A stretch of DNA of 64,000 nt from Corynebacterium sp. sy039 (GCF_007904105.1 NZ_CP042325.1:930001-994000), one strand, 5' to 3'. Shown: positions 7,917 through 17,738, counted from the first letter of the stretch. The notes: generated by a model from the sequence alone, not told the origin. A program made the numbers and translations.

Positions 7917-10142
7917 CTAATCGCGGCGTAAATCATTAACTTCAGGGTTGGCACGCACAGCTCGCATAGCGATCAGAATATAGAGCGACCCTAAAATACA
8001 GGTGATTGATAACGCAATGTTTAATGGTTCTGTATAAGATGACCAACTCATTGAATCGCTTATATCAAGGATATGCACCATAGCTGTATCAGCTACGATA
8101 GCAACGATCGCTCCTAGGAGAACTGACGCTAACAGAGGTATGAAGGAATAGAGGATCCATACCCATCGTTGTTGCCATGCACTTACACCGACAAGCCCTA
8201 AAGTAGCTACAAGGTTCCTTCTATGAGACGCTGTACTTGCAGCAGCTACAAAGGCAAAAATGGCACACGTTATCACAGTCCACCAGGATACCACACGATA
8301 GAGAGAAGCAACTTGATCTGCACTGTATATACGCGCTGCTTTGGCTAACGACGGTGAGTAAATGGGAGCTAATGGTTCAGCAGCGTGTATAGCCTCAATC
8401 AGCCCTGGTGTTTCTTTTTCCCACGCAAGATACCAAGTGCTATCAGGTGGTGCTGCAGAAGGGTTACTATTGACTATTTTAGAAATACTGCGGACAAGAT
8501 TGGGAACCACTAATTGTATGGAAGATTTGTCAATAGTTCCGTCTTTATCGCACGCAATTTTTATTCCAGAATAAGAAGCAAACTTATCACATTCTGTATA
8601 AACGTTTCCTTCTTTGTCTTGAGCTAAAAGAAGAGCGTCATATCCAGCTGCAGTGCTTGTTTCTTGATCGTTTGATTGCTTTGTGACGTTATTATTTAGG
8701 GAATCGTTGTTATTTAAGGACTCAATAAGCGATTGAGGTTGTGTTGTTTGAGTTAAAACTATATTGCTGCGTTGTTCATCGGATACATTTCCTGTTTGCT
8801 CATATGTTATTAACTGCCCTATGAGGGCGGCAGTTAGTGCAGCGGCTAGCACAGCTAGTCCAACAGAGGCAGGTCCTCGAGCGGATTCAGTAGATTCTTC
8901 TTCTAGGCGTGCCCCTGCAAGGAGAGGTACGAGGGTACCAGTACGCCGTAGTAGTTTTCCGCTGGAAGAAATGATAAAGGAAAGCATGTGGCGGAAGAAT
9001 AAAATGCAGATTGCTAATCCAGCCAAACCAAGGAATAGAGTAGCTGCCCGCAAAGAGTGCCGATAGTAGCTGGCTATGGCTATGACGCACAACCCTAGAA
9101 AAAACATGAAAGGCGACCATTTAGCGTTACTGTTTTTACGCTGAGTTTTTCGCATAGCGTACACAGTGTTTGCAATGATCATGGCAGCTCCCGCAATAAT
9201 GACTGGTGCACGTAACACATGGAAGTCATGATTAAACCACTGTGCTTCTGCGGGTAGAGTTGCATTAAGAATGGGGGATGCAATAAATGCCGTAACAGCA
9301 CCCAGTACCCAACCAAGGGTTGTCATTACACCAATTTCGGTGGCAGATATGATTGATGCTGTTCGTTGTGATAAACCTGCCGAAATCATGGAAGCTAAGA
9401 CTTTTTTACGGCGCCTTGCCACGATAGAACTAGCAGTTGCCGCCGCTAAAAGACAGGGCAAAGCCGCTACAAGAGCACAGGTGAGTAACAGACCATGAAC
9501 AGAGGAGTCAATGGTGTGATCGCTTGGTATTTGCGATGTTGCAATTGTTTTGCCCTGCCAGCCAAATCCATGAGCGCGATATTCCCCTCCTGAACTAGCA
9601 AAATTTTCAAGAGCTAATTTATTTGAGTTAGTATTTCTGATTTCCTCAGGAGTAACGCCTCTCCAGGCTACAAGTTCATGCGGATTGCGTAGCCCTTCTT
9701 CAGAGATAATTCCCTGCGTGGTAGAGGCTGCGGAGGTGTCACTGTGCGAACTTTCAACTACATTTCTTTCTTCCAAGGCAGGAGATATGAATAGTTCCCC
9801 TGGTTTAGGTAATCGTTCTAGCCCCGGAGGTGGTGGTACAGCATCCAGTTCACTATTTCCAGAAGCGACGAGGAATTCTGTGTAGGGTTCTCCATCTATA
9901 AGGAGAAAACGAGTGTCTGTGAGGACATAGGGTTCTGATTCTGAACTACTAAAGTCATACCGTGGCTGCCGATCCAGATCCCTTATGCCGCGTTCTGTGA
10001 CAGTGCCAGGTAGAGCCATAGCTATGACAAGGAACATTGAGGCTACTGCAATAGAAAAAATTGCAATGACATGGGACCATGAGCGTCCCCGAAAAGCAAT
10101 TGTTGCCCCTAGGCTTATGGCTCTGAAGATTGGTTTACTCAT
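7917..10142 (-). CDS. FtsX-like ABC transporter permease (MacB/BceB type)
   Basis: About 741 residues with a first membrane helix near residues 20-45, a large extracellular stretch, three helices in the middle (..SIVARRRKKVLASMISAGL.. is the FtsX-type cytoplasmic loop), a second extracellular region and a final helix group (..ATLGLVGVSAWQQRWVWIL..). This two-repeat FtsX layout is typical of exporters or sensors for antimicrobial peptides and lipids. It partners with the ATPase just upstream, whose last codons overlap this start by eight bases. An ATG six codons upstream is also possible. The substrate is unknown. Confidence 0.8.
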   Translation of the reverse strand: MSKPIFRAISLGATIAFRGRSWSHVIAIFSIAVASMFLVIAMALPGTVTERGIRDLDRQPRYDFSSSESEPYVLTDTRFLLIDGEPYTEFLVASGNSELDAVPPPPGLERLPKPGELFISPALEERNVVESSHSDTSAASTTQGIISEEGLRNPHELVAWRGVTPEEIRNTNSNKLALENFASSGGEYRAHGFGWQGKTIATSQIPSDHTIDSSVHGLLLTCALVAALPCLLAAATASSIVARRRKKVLASMISAGLSQRTASIISATEIGVMTTLGWVLGAVTAFIASPILNATLPAEAQWFNHDFHVLRAPVIIAGAAMIIANTVYAMRKTQRKNSNAKWSPFMFFLGLCVIAIASYYRHSLRAATLFLGLAGLAICILFFRHMLSFIISSSGKLLRRTGTLVPLLAGARLEEESTESARGPASVGLAVLAAALTAALIGQLITYEQTGNVSDEQRSNIVLTQTTQPQSLIESLNNNDSLNNNVTKQSNDQETSTAAGYDALLLAQDKEGNVYTECDKFASYSGIKIACDKDGTIDKSSIQLVVPNLVRSISKIVNSNPSAAPPDSTWYLAWEKETPGLIEAIHAAEPLAPIYSPSLAKAARIYSADQVASLYRVVSWWTVITCAIFAFVAAASTASHRRNLVATLGLVGVSAWQQRWVWILYSFIPLLASVLLGAIVAIVADTAMVHILDISDSMSWSSYTEPLNIALSITCILGSLYILIAMRAVRANPEVNDLRRD

Positions 10143-10812
10143 AAATTTTCCCACGTTCAATATGTAAAACTCTGTTCATTTTTTCTGCTAAGACACGATC
10201 ATGTGTGACCGTAATGAGGGCTGTTTTACGTTCTTCAACGCGAGAAAATAAAAGATTGGACACTATATCTGCGGTATCTCTATCAAGCGCGCCAGTTGGT
10301 TCATCTGCTAACAGTAGTGGTGGATTACGCAATAAGGCACGAGCAATTGCTGTGCGTTGCTGCTGCCCACCGGATACTTCATGAGGTTTGCGAGAAGCTG
10401 TTGCAGGAGAAATCTCCATCTCTGACAATAATTTCAGAGCATTATTCCTTGCTTGTGCTCTATTATCACCAATCAATAAAGAGGGAACCATGACATTTTC
10501 TAATAATGTTAGTTCGGGTATAAGTTCGGAGAACTGCATCACGAAACCGACGCTGTTAATGCGAAATTCTCTTTGTTCTTTAGAGGTGAAATTTTTGACA
10601 GATTTCCCATTAAAATAAATATCACCAGAATCTGGCTTTAGTAAACCTGCAATGGTATAGAGGAGAGTGGTTTTTCCCTCACCACTTCTCCCTAATATGG
10701 CCACTGTTTCCCCGGGCTTAACGTCGAAATTAAGATCAGTGAAAACAGACTCATTTCCTCGACTAACATTTAGATTACGAGCGCTTAGTAGAGGCTGTGT
10801 GTGATCATTCAT
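10135..10812 (-). CDS. ABC transporter ATP-binding protein (MacB/LolD-like)
   Basis: The 225-residue ATPase has Walker A GRSGEGKTTLL, Q-loop in VMQFSELIPELT, signature VSGGQQQRTAIARAL and Walker [12 protein letters not shown] followed by H-loop TVTHDR. It hydrolyses ATP to drive the FtsX-like permease encoded directly downstream. The ATG is followed by MNDHTQPLLSARNLNVSRG. About 100 bases of AT-rich DNA before it should hold the promoter, since the gene upstream on the same strand ends at 10914. Confidence 0.85.
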   Translation of the reverse strand: MNDHTQPLLSARNLNVSRGNESVFTDLNFDVKPGETVAILGRSGEGKTTLLYTIAGLLKPDSGDIYFNGKSVKNFTSKEQREFRINSVGFVMQFSELIPELTLLENVMVPSLLIGDNRAQARNNALKLLSEMEISPATASRKPHEVSGGQQQRTAIARALLRNPPLLLADEPTGALDRDTADIVSNLLFSRVEERKTALITVTHDRVLAEKMNRVLHIERGKIYE

Positions 10813-10913
10813 GGAAAGTCTATTCTATTCTTCATTTCATGGTTTGTGCTCGATGTTTTTCTAAAGCGCTTGACTTAAGACTACGTTCCCCAACCACACT
10901 ATTCAAGTCTATA

Positions 10914-12002
10914 TCAGGAACAATACTCCTCACCCCAGCGCATAATTAGCCGGTCATTACCACAAGCAGCAGATAATGATTCCAGGATTTTCTGTGTAGA
11001 AAAACCGCTATTCCTTAGGTCATAAAGAATATGAAAAGCCACATCCCGTGCGCTGCGTTCACTGCTTATGTTCACAGGCTCAGCACCCACCAGCAGGGTA
11101 GTGACAGATGTATCCGCGCGCTCACCCTGCATATGACTATCCTGGTTATGTTCCTGAACAGCACTATCCCCGTCGCGCCCATCCCAGCACAGCATCACCT
11201 GCGTCGCCAGGCTGATCTCCACCACCTTTGCCCGCCTTAGCGCAGCATGAGCCGCAACTGGCATACCTGCCAATAAATACGTGCCCACCACAATTTCCAG
11301 CGCTGTGCGTCGTAAAGCAGCGGGAGCGTGCTGCGTACCAGATAGCGTTTCGACAACCACCTCAGCGGCCTCAGCGCCCGGATTATCTTTCAGCCGCACC
11401 ACTGCGTCCAGTATTTCCACAGTTTGCGCAGCAACAGGATAAGACACGGTAAGCGAATGAACCGCCAGGTCATCCACCAGATTCCGAAGATTCACAAGGG
11501 AAGTAGGATCTGCTAAGGATGCAGCACGCCAGGGGTCGGCATGGTATCCAATGTATTTCGCATGGCTCATCCACTCATTCAGGGGAGAGCCGCCAGAAAC
11601 CCCAGAGCACCCCGCGGAATGGCCTGCAGAACACCAGCGTTGCGCTCCCTGCACATAAGAATCAGGTGCATAAGAATCCCAAGAAATATGCAGCAGCTCG
11701 TCAAAGCTCGCGTCGGATTGCGCAAGACGAGAATCAAAACCCTGCCCGCTCAGAACGTGGGCGTCGATCCCTAAACGCGCAGAAAGACGCAGAATCATCT
11801 CCCCACTTGGCGAACTCTCCCCAGATTCCCACCGCGAAACAGCACTGGGGGAGCAGATCCCCAAGGCGAGCGCACGCTGGGATAGCCCACGGTCCAGGCG
11901 TGCGTGGCGTAAACGCCGCCCGAAAAACTCAGCATCACCCTGGGCATCCATACTGCTATATGCTAGCCCGTTCGTCTGAAAAGTGCCTATCAACGGGGAC
12001 AT
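10914..12002 (-). CDS. XRE-family transcriptional regulator with a large C-terminal domain
   Basis: The 362-residue protein carries a helix-turn-helix at residues about 28-82 (RLRHARLDRGLSQRALALGI then SPSAVSRWESGESSPSGEMI). The remaining ~270 residues are helical and low in similarity to anything I recognise, possibly a ligand-sensing or TPR-like region. It starts six bases after the MFS gene's stop, so the pump and regulator form an operon, and the regulator may control the pump. There is no clear ribosome site at the first ATG; MDAQGDAEFFG, 17 codons on, is an alternative start. Confidence 0.75.
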   Translation of the reverse strand: MSPLIGTFQTNGLAYSSMDAQGDAEFFGRRLRHARLDRGLSQRALALGICSPSAVSRWESGESSPSGEMILRLSARLGIDAHVLSGQGFDSRLAQSDASFDELLHISWDSYAPDSYVQGAQRWCSAGHSAGCSGVSGGSPLNEWMSHAKYIGYHADPWRAASLADPTSLVNLRNLVDDLAVHSLTVSYPVAAQTVEILDAVVRLKDNPGAEAAEVVVETLSGTQHAPAALRRTALEIVVGTYLLAGMPVAAHAALRRAKVVEISLATQVMLCWDGRDGDSAVQEHNQDSHMQGERADTSVTTLLVGAEPVNISSERSARDVAFHILYDLRNSGFSTQKILESLSAACGNDRLIMRWGEEYCS

Positions 12003-12008
12003 CAGTGC

Positions 12009-13427
12009 TCATTGCGTACGACGAGCCGCCCGCGCTGTCATCGCAGATAACGCCGCACCACACACTGCGCGCACAGCAAAGACAGCACCCAGACCAGGTG
12101 CCGAACCTGCCCACACACCCACCAATACAGTGCCCGACGCCCCACCAAACTGCACCATAAGCCGGCTATGCGCGCTCACCACCGCAGATTCACGCGCATC
12201 CACCAGCTCATACCCCGCAGACAACGCCAGGATAGTGCACGCGCCCAACCCAATACCTCGAAGAACACAGCACAGTCCGCACACGATGTAAGTACCCAGT
12301 GCGGCGGTACTGCTTATCGACGCAATGGGGAGCGTGCTCAGTGCGGTAATGATAAGCCCAGCGCTGATAATTCCAAACGCATTCTTGCCCTTCAAGCGTC
12401 CCACCACAGCTTTGCGCGCATACCACGCACCAACACCCTGCAACGCCAACAGCACACCCGCAATCCACGCTGGTTGGTGCAGATCATGCTGTATGTGTAC
12501 AGATGTTGCCAAAAGAGTGCCATAAAAAACGGCTCCTACCAGTGCACACAGCAGCATAGCGCTTGCAAAAGGAATGTGCCGATACAACTGCAGGTTGCGG
12601 ATGAGGGATAGGTGAGGGGTGTGATGAGAGGAGGATTCATCGTGCCGGGAGAGCTGTGGGCGCCGAGGAAGATCCACCAACGCCGCCGGAGCTAACGCAA
12701 GAGCTAAAGCAGCAATAGGGACATTGATAAGGAAAAGCCACCGCCAATCAAGAACATCGGCCAGCAAACCACCGCACAGCGGACCTATGGCAGGGGCTAT
12801 AACAGCAGGTAAACCAATTGTCGCCAAGGCCGTGCGCATATTATTCTTTCCCACCAACTGCGCCGTTGCGTGCTGCACCGTGGGCATAATGAAACCACAA
12901 GCAACACCCTGGAGTAAACGTGCGAGGATAAAGAAAGTAGCGTTCGGAGCCAACCCCACGGCAAGAGATGCGAGAGCAAAACCTGCCACAGAAACGTACC
13001 AGATAATGCGGCTGCCATAACGCTCAAGGCAACGAGCGGAGAGAATAATACCGACGCCCGCAGCGAAAATATACCCAGAAATTGCGTAGTGAATAGAACC
13101 GTAGCCGATAGCGTCTAGGGAAGAAGCTGGTGCTGCTGGGCTTGGGCTTGCCGACGGTGGGCTTGGGCTAAAATCTGCTGCGATATGCGGCAGGAGGATA
13201 TTGACCAGGCTAGAATCCAGCAACGGCAAAATAGCGGATAAGAGAAAGACAAAGGTTGTTCGAGGGGAGAGCGTACCAGGGGAGATGGGCTGGTGCCGTG
13301 GTAGATGAGGGTGTTGGTGATGTGAAGGATTGGGGCGCTGGTGATGTGAGGGATTGGAGGGGCGTCTGGAATTGGCGGGCTGCCTGGTTTTGGAGGGGCG
13401 TCGAGAAAAGAAGCGCGAAGCAATCAT
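12009..13427 (-). CDS. MFS drug-efflux transporter (DHA2-like)
   Basis: A 472-residue membrane protein. The first ~50 residues are an unusual Ser/His/Pro-rich cytoplasmic tail with repeats of the SHHQ type. The transporter body starts at TTFVFLLSAILPLLDSSL. The first helix motif LLDSSLVNILLPHIAADF and motif C (PAVIAPAIGPLCGGLLA) fit proton-coupled drug exporters of the DHA2 group. It is cotranscribed with the XRE regulator downstream. A weak GAAAG stands before the ATG. The true start may be further in, which would drop the low-complexity tail. Confidence 0.75.
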   Translation of the reverse strand: MIASRFFSRRPSKTRQPANSRRPSNPSHHQRPNPSHHQHPHLPRHQPISPGTLSPRTTFVFLLSAILPLLDSSLVNILLPHIAADFSPSPPSASPSPAAPASSLDAIGYGSIHYAISGYIFAAGVGIILSARCLERYGSRIIWYVSVAGFALASLAVGLAPNATFFILARLLQGVACGFIMPTVQHATAQLVGKNNMRTALATIGLPAVIAPAIGPLCGGLLADVLDWRWLFLINVPIAALALALAPAALVDLPRRPQLSRHDESSSHHTPHLSLIRNLQLYRHIPFASAMLLCALVGAVFYGTLLATSVHIQHDLHQPAWIAGVLLALQGVGAWYARKAVVGRLKGKNAFGIISAGLIITALSTLPIASISSTAALGTYIVCGLCCVLRGIGLGACTILALSAGYELVDARESAVVSAHSRLMVQFGGASGTVLVGVWAGSAPGLGAVFAVRAVCGAALSAMTARAARRTQ

Positions 13428-13612
13428 CAGGTTTTCTTTCGGGCGTTTTAATTTACGATTTTTACTTTGTTCCCTTGATGAAACCTGATTGTGTACGGGG
13501 CGGGCAAGTGGTGAGTATCTACCCTTAGGTTATTTCCATTTATGCTGGTAGGTGGTGTTTTTATAGCTTTTTCTCAGTAAAATGTTGCAGGGTTTGCCCC
13601 CCATTAGACTTA

Positions 13613-14194
13613 ATGCTGTTGGAGCTGCGCCTAGCTAGATGGTGGTTAATTGTGATCATTCTGATTGCAGAGATTTTATTTTGGGTATTCATCGCCTTGG
13701 GAATGACGGCTCGTTATCTGTTTCGTCTCCCTGCGCTTAGTAGATTTTTACTGTGCATGGTTCCGATGGTGGATGTATTCCTGATTATTGTTGTGATTCG
13801 TGATCTCCGCCTTGGAGCTCCTGTGGGGTTGGCTCATCAGCTCGCTGGTCTTTATCTTGGTGTTAGTCTCGTGCTTGGTCCAGGAATAATTCGATGGTGT
13901 GATGCGAAAATAAGAAGTCTGTCAGGGGGTTACAGTAGCGACGCAGGTTCTAAAACTTTCCGTCAGCAGATGCTTGCCGAGTTGAAGTTTCTTGCTAAAT
14001 GGTCGCTGGCGATGGGAATCGCATATCTCATAAATCAGTTGTTGGTTTTCTTAGCGGTGAATGAAACTCAAAAGGAAGCTCTGGCAGAGGCTGCTTCTAT
14101 GCCTTTGAGCTCTATCATTTTTGTGGTTATATTTGGCCCTGGTTGGTTGATTTTATTTGGGAAATCTTCACGTGATCGTGAGAAGAAAAATTAA
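13613..14194 (+). CDS. Hypothetical multi-spanning membrane protein
   Basis: The 193-residue protein has hydrophobic segments near residues 12-35, 42-62, 72-95, 125-150 and 160-180, separated by basic loops (..IRWCDAKIRSLSGGY..; ..KSSRDREKKN at the end). I do not recognise the family. It lies before the ABC operon but about 100 bases upstream of the G-tract promoter, so it is probably expressed separately. It could be an immunity or accessory membrane protein of that ABC system; nothing in the sequence proves this. The ribosome site is weak. Confidence 0.55.
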   Translation: MLLELRLARWWLIVIILIAEILFWVFIALGMTARYLFRLPALSRFLLCMVPMVDVFLIIVVIRDLRLGAPVGLAHQLAGLYLGVSLVLGPGIIRWCDAKIRSLSGGYSSDAGSKTFRQQMLAELKFLAKWSLAMGIAYLINQLLVFLAVNETQKEALAEAASMPLSSIIFVVIFGPGWLILFGKSSRDREKKN

Positions 14195-14278
14195 ATAGCA
14201 CCTTTTATTATTTGGGGAACTACCGACGGCGCATCATAAGAAATCTCATGAACATTATGCGTTTTAGCTCTTTATCTC

Positions 14279-14309
14279 TTGAGATTATCGTGCGGGGGGG
14301 GGGCATAAT
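14279..14309 (+). promoter_or_regulatory. Promoter with G10 tract in the -35/-10 spacer (candidate phase-variable switch)
   Basis: TTGAGA (14279-14284), nine bases, ten G (14294-14303), then CATAAT (14304-14309). The spacer is 19 nt; 17 nt would be optimal. It lies about 65 bases before the ABC ATPase start. The same arrangement recurs at 47524-47554. A 29-codon ORF (ATG 14248, stop 14340) also runs through the tract, so a translated role cannot be excluded. Confidence 0.6.
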
Positions 14310-14374
14310 AGTTTTGTCTGCGCTCATTACATCGTCGTGAGTCTAAGAGTAAACGCAACAGAAAGTGGTGTCTT

Positions 14375-15028
14375 GTGCTTGAGGTTAAGGATGTAGTTAT
14401 TCGTATCGGGGGAAAAACTATTATTGAAAAGGCACGTTTTAATGTTGCTCCTGGGAGTCTTATTGCTATTTCAGGGCATTCTGGAAGCGGTAAAACAACA
14501 TTATTACGTAGCATTATGGGGATTACTCAGCCAGATAGCGGTTGTATTTCACTTGGTGATTTGGTTTATTCTGATCTATCTGCTCAACAGCGTCGAGCTT
14601 TTAGGCTAAAAAATATTGGCATTGTAGATCAAACAAGCAGCTTAGTCGAAGAATTAACCTGTGCGGATAATGTTCGCTTGCTTTGTGAAGCAAGCGGGAT
14701 GCGCTCTCGTGATGCCAAAGATATGGCTTATGATTGTTTATCCAGAGTGGGGATGGCTGATTATGCTTCTCGAGAACCTGAAACACTTTCTGGTGGTCAA
14801 CGTCAGCGAGTTGCTATCGCTTGTGCGTTAGCGACGAAACCACGTCTTATTGCGGCAGATGAACCGACATCAAGTCTGGATGATTCTTCGACGGAACAAG
14901 TTGTGGCTGCTTTGCGGGAAATAGTGGAAAATAGCGACATACCTGGTGTGATTGTGACTCATGATTATCGTGTTAAAGAAAAAGTGGATCAGGTTTTGGA
15001 GTTGAGAAATGCTACGATTTGCGGCTAA
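14375..15028 (+). CDS. ABC transporter ATP-binding protein
   Basis: The 217-residue ATPase shows Walker A GHSGSGKTTLL, signature LSGGQRQRVAIACAL, Walker B LIAADEPTSSL and H-loop VTHDYR. It starts at GTG behind GAAAG and overlaps the first permease gene by 20 bases, so the three genes form one operon. It resembles the LolD/MacB type used for extraction or export of peptides and lipids. Expression should depend on the G-tract promoter upstream. Confidence 0.8.
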   Translation: MLEVKDVVIRIGGKTIIEKARFNVAPGSLIAISGHSGSGKTTLLRSIMGITQPDSGCISLGDLVYSDLSAQQRRAFRLKNIGIVDQTSSLVEELTCADNVRLLCEASGMRSRDAKDMAYDCLSRVGMADYASREPETLSGGQRQRVAIACALATKPRLIAADEPTSSLDDSSTEQVVAALREIVENSDIPGVIVTHDYRVKEKVDQVLELRNATICG

Positions 15029-15845
15029 ATTCGCGCAGAAAAACAAAGTGGAAATCATTGTCATGTCTCTTGTGAGTATGAGCGTAGCTCTTTTAGCAGC
15101 TTTACCAGTTGCGGGGATTGCAGCGCTATGGTCGCATAATAATCGCATGGAATGGGCACAAAATCTGGAGCAACAACATGGAGGCGTGACTAAGTTTCTG
15201 TATGCGGGGAGTTCTCAGGTAACTGTTACGCAGGTCGACCAGGCAACTTTATCCTCGATAGTGGGTAGCTATCCCCAACCATTAAACTGCTTTTTCACTG
15301 CCGGAAAAGACATAGATACCATGCAGATAGCGCAGCTACAAGAACGTGGTTGCAAGAATTTATCTACGACGTATTCTGCAGAGGATAACCATACAATTAA
15401 TCTCGTAGAGTCGAGTGATAACTCAGCATCTGATGAGGTAGCTAATCATTTTATTTCCGAACTTGATGACATAACCCGCTATGTCACCCTTGTCTATTAT
15501 CTTGTTCTTGTTTTGCCTAGCATTATTGCTTTCTGGCAATTATCAAAGCTTTTCGACGATAACTCACGCTCCATGCGTATGCGGCTCATTATGCGTGGTG
15601 TACCAGCTAAAACCATTGGCGTAGTATCGTCGGCAGCAAGTATCTGCGCCCATAGTATTGGCATTATTTTTGCTGCACTTCTTTTGGGAATAATACTGTA
15701 TTACCTACGAGATATTGAGTGGCTAGCACAAGGTTTCACCGCAACTGACCTCTTCCAAGGCTGGATAAGTGGTTGTGTGATCATCATAGGGATAGCACTA
15801 TTGCACACAATTCTTGTTACCTACCGGAGGTCAAAGGATGTCTAG
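15009..15845 (+). CDS. FtsX-type permease, first half-protein
   Basis: The 278-residue protein has one helix at residues about 18-40, an extracellular part with two Cys (..QPLNCFFTAGKD.. and ..ERGCKNLST..) and three C-terminal helices (..YYLVLVLPSIIAFWQL.. and onward). This is half of the usual two-repeat FtsX permease. The second half is encoded separately just downstream, overlapping by eight bases. No stop or frameshift suggests recent breakage, so the transporter is probably a natural heterodimer. Confidence 0.7.
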   Translation: MLRFAAKFAQKNKVEIIVMSLVSMSVALLAALPVAGIAALWSHNNRMEWAQNLEQQHGGVTKFLYAGSSQVTVTQVDQATLSSIVGSYPQPLNCFFTAGKDIDTMQIAQLQERGCKNLSTTYSAEDNHTINLVESSDNSASDEVANHFISELDDITRYVTLVYYLVLVLPSIIAFWQLSKLFDDNSRSMRMRLIMRGVPAKTIGVVSSAASICAHSIGIIFAALLLGIILYYLRDIEWLAQGFTATDLFQGWISGCVIIIGIALLHTILVTYRRSKDV

Positions 15846-17130
15846 TCAAAGAATATCTAGGTGGCAATCATATTCGGGAATACTATTCATTCCATGCGGC
15901 ATAGTTATCGCCGCAGTATTGCTTTTCCTCTCAGAAATGTATATGGTGCCGATATTGATTCCGCTTAGTTTCCTCGTTGCCTTGGCAGCATTATTGTTGG
16001 CAGCACCTGCGATTGCACGTTTGTGCGCGGGACTATATCGGCTTATTTTTAGGACAGGCGTGAAATATGAACTCATGGCTGCTTCTTTAGAGAAAAGGGC
16101 ACATTCCATTGGGATAAGCGTCGTACTGCTTACTGCTATATCGAGCTGTGCCTCTTTAACAACGGGACTAATACAAACAGGATTAGGTGAAATACCAGAA
16201 ACAAGCGGATATTGGAAAGCACAGATAAGCACTGCTTCGGTATCACATGGGGTGAGTCGTGAACAAGCTACTGATTTTGTAAAAGATAAAGGGGTGGTAC
16301 TTGGTGAAGCACGGATTCTGCTTTCTGCATCAGAAACAACGAATGTTTTTATTGGTAGTTGTGCGGATTATGCTGCCTATTCCAATGATGATCCACAGTG
16401 CCCTAAGGAAACTGATATGGCACCAGAAACATTGTATGTACCAGCAGATAGTAATAATTCTTATGCGGATGCACAGTTATTCTTTCCGGATATAGATGAC
16501 ACGAAAAAATATGATTTATCCACTGTTCACGTACAAAAAGTACCAGGTTTGACCGAGACTATTTTGTCTACGCATAATCAAGAAATACTTGCGCAAGGAC
16601 TCCTTTTTGTGCTTGATGAAACTCAGTTTTCTCTGACACAATTCCTAGAGTTTCTATCCCATACTGAGGTGGGGATAACAGACCAGGAGCATATTGACTA
16701 CACACTGTTTATGATGAAGCATTCTTATGCTGCACTAGGCAAGATATTAGTGATAGTGCTTATGGTTTTTGCCAGTTCGGTAGTGGTTGCGATTGCAGTG
16801 TGCGCAGCATTGCGCCGTAGGAAACTCGTGGAGTCTTTAGAATTGCGAGGCGTAAAACCGTCGATAGCAAAAGGAATACTTCGCTTAGAGTGCGTGGGAT
16901 TAACTTTGCCTTTTGCTTGTGGTGGCATAGCGGTGGGCAGTATTTTTGCCATGCTCATTGCTCAAGCGTCGAGTATGAACTACCGTGATGTTAATCTGCT
17001 CTTTTCTCTTGGCGAATGCTTTGTGTTGGTCATTATGGTGTTGGTTGCAACCGAGCTAGTGCTGCGGTTCAGTGAGCGTGCTGTGTCTAAAGGAGATCAG
17101 GAACTTATTACTTCTGCAGTGAGCTCATAG
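15838..17130 (+). CDS. FtsX-type permease, second half-protein
   Basis: ATG follows ACCGGAGG at good spacing and overlaps the end of the first half-permease. The ~430 residues start with two hydrophobic segments (..SGILFIPCGIVIAAVLLFL..), continue with a loop and a helix near ..HSIGISVVLLTAISSCASLTTG, a large extracellular domain with a Cys pair (..GSCADYAAYSNDDPQCPKE..), and end with three helices (..AALRRRKLVESLELRGVKP.. is the FtsX loop). It would pair with the 278-residue half and the ATPase. The 3' end overlaps the convergent FHA-like gene by 34 bases. Confidence 0.7.
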   Translation: MSSQRISRWQSYSGILFIPCGIVIAAVLLFLSEMYMVPILIPLSFLVALAALLLAAPAIARLCAGLYRLIFRTGVKYELMAASLEKRAHSIGISVVLLTAISSCASLTTGLIQTGLGEIPETSGYWKAQISTASVSHGVSREQATDFVKDKGVVLGEARILLSASETTNVFIGSCADYAAYSNDDPQCPKETDMAPETLYVPADSNNSYADAQLFFPDIDDTKKYDLSTVHVQKVPGLTETILSTHNQEILAQGLLFVLDETQFSLTQFLEFLSHTEVGITDQEHIDYTLFMMKHSYAALGKILVIVLMVFASSVVVAIAVCAALRRRKLVESLELRGVKPSIAKGILRLECVGLTLPFACGGIAVGSIFAMLIAQASSMNYRDVNLLFSLGECFVLVIMVLVATELVLRFSERAVSKGDQELITSAVSS

Positions 17131-17537
17131 CTGCGTAGTTGAGTCTCAAAGTTAATGGTTGTTGTGCCTGCTGAAAGTGATAGTTCTGCTCCTGGCGCCA
17201 AGGGGAGTGTAACGTGTTCTTCTGTCCATAATGATTGTGCTGGTAGAAGCAGTGTAACCGGAATATGAGTGCCAACATTATGGATGAACCATTTTCCTTG
17301 TACTCCCCAGATTCTTAGTAATCTGCGGTGTAAACCAGGATCGTCGATACCTACCGCAAAATTACCTTGGCGTCCGATAATCACCTCGTTATTTACTTGG
17401 CTTTGTTGGCTTCCGACGCTGGCCTCAAAAATCATGCGAGTGCCTTGACGATTATCGAGAATGAGGCGGTGGACAGGTGTATGTCCTGCATCATCGCTAC
17501 CACTACTTTCAGAAAAACCAGAAAACTCTAAGGACAT
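17097..17537 (-). CDS. FHA-like phosphothreonine-binding domain protein (tentative)
   Basis: AAAGGAG precedes the ATG. The 146-residue protein contains NEVIIGRQGNFAVGIDDPGLHRRLLRIWG and later KWFIHNVGTHIPVTLL, which resemble the Gly-Arg, Ser/His and Asn motifs of forkhead-associated domains that read phosphothreonine. The serine/histidine core is degenerate, so binding is uncertain. It is convergent with the ABC permease and overlaps it by 34 bases. Nothing links it to a kinase in this window. Confidence 0.55.
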   Translation of the reverse strand: MSLEFSGFSESSGSDDAGHTPVHRLILDNRQGTRMIFEASVGSQQSQVNNEVIIGRQGNFAVGIDDPGLHRRLLRIWGVQGKWFIHNVGTHIPVTLLLPAQSLWTEEHVTLPLAPGAELSLSAGTTTINFETQLRSYELTAEVISS

Positions 17538-17738
17538 GATGAGTTGCTCCTTTAGGGTGCGGATTGCTAATAATTTTTTTGCTTATAGGAATTATAGAGA
17601 GTGAAAAGATACAAGGTCTACTCCAATATTTTGCCATTGGTTTAAGGGGTTCCGGGGCTTAGCATTGCGTAACGTCGATAAGCAATTGTTATCAAACTGT
17701 TAATGCGTAGATTCTTATTTCATGCAACAATAATATGC

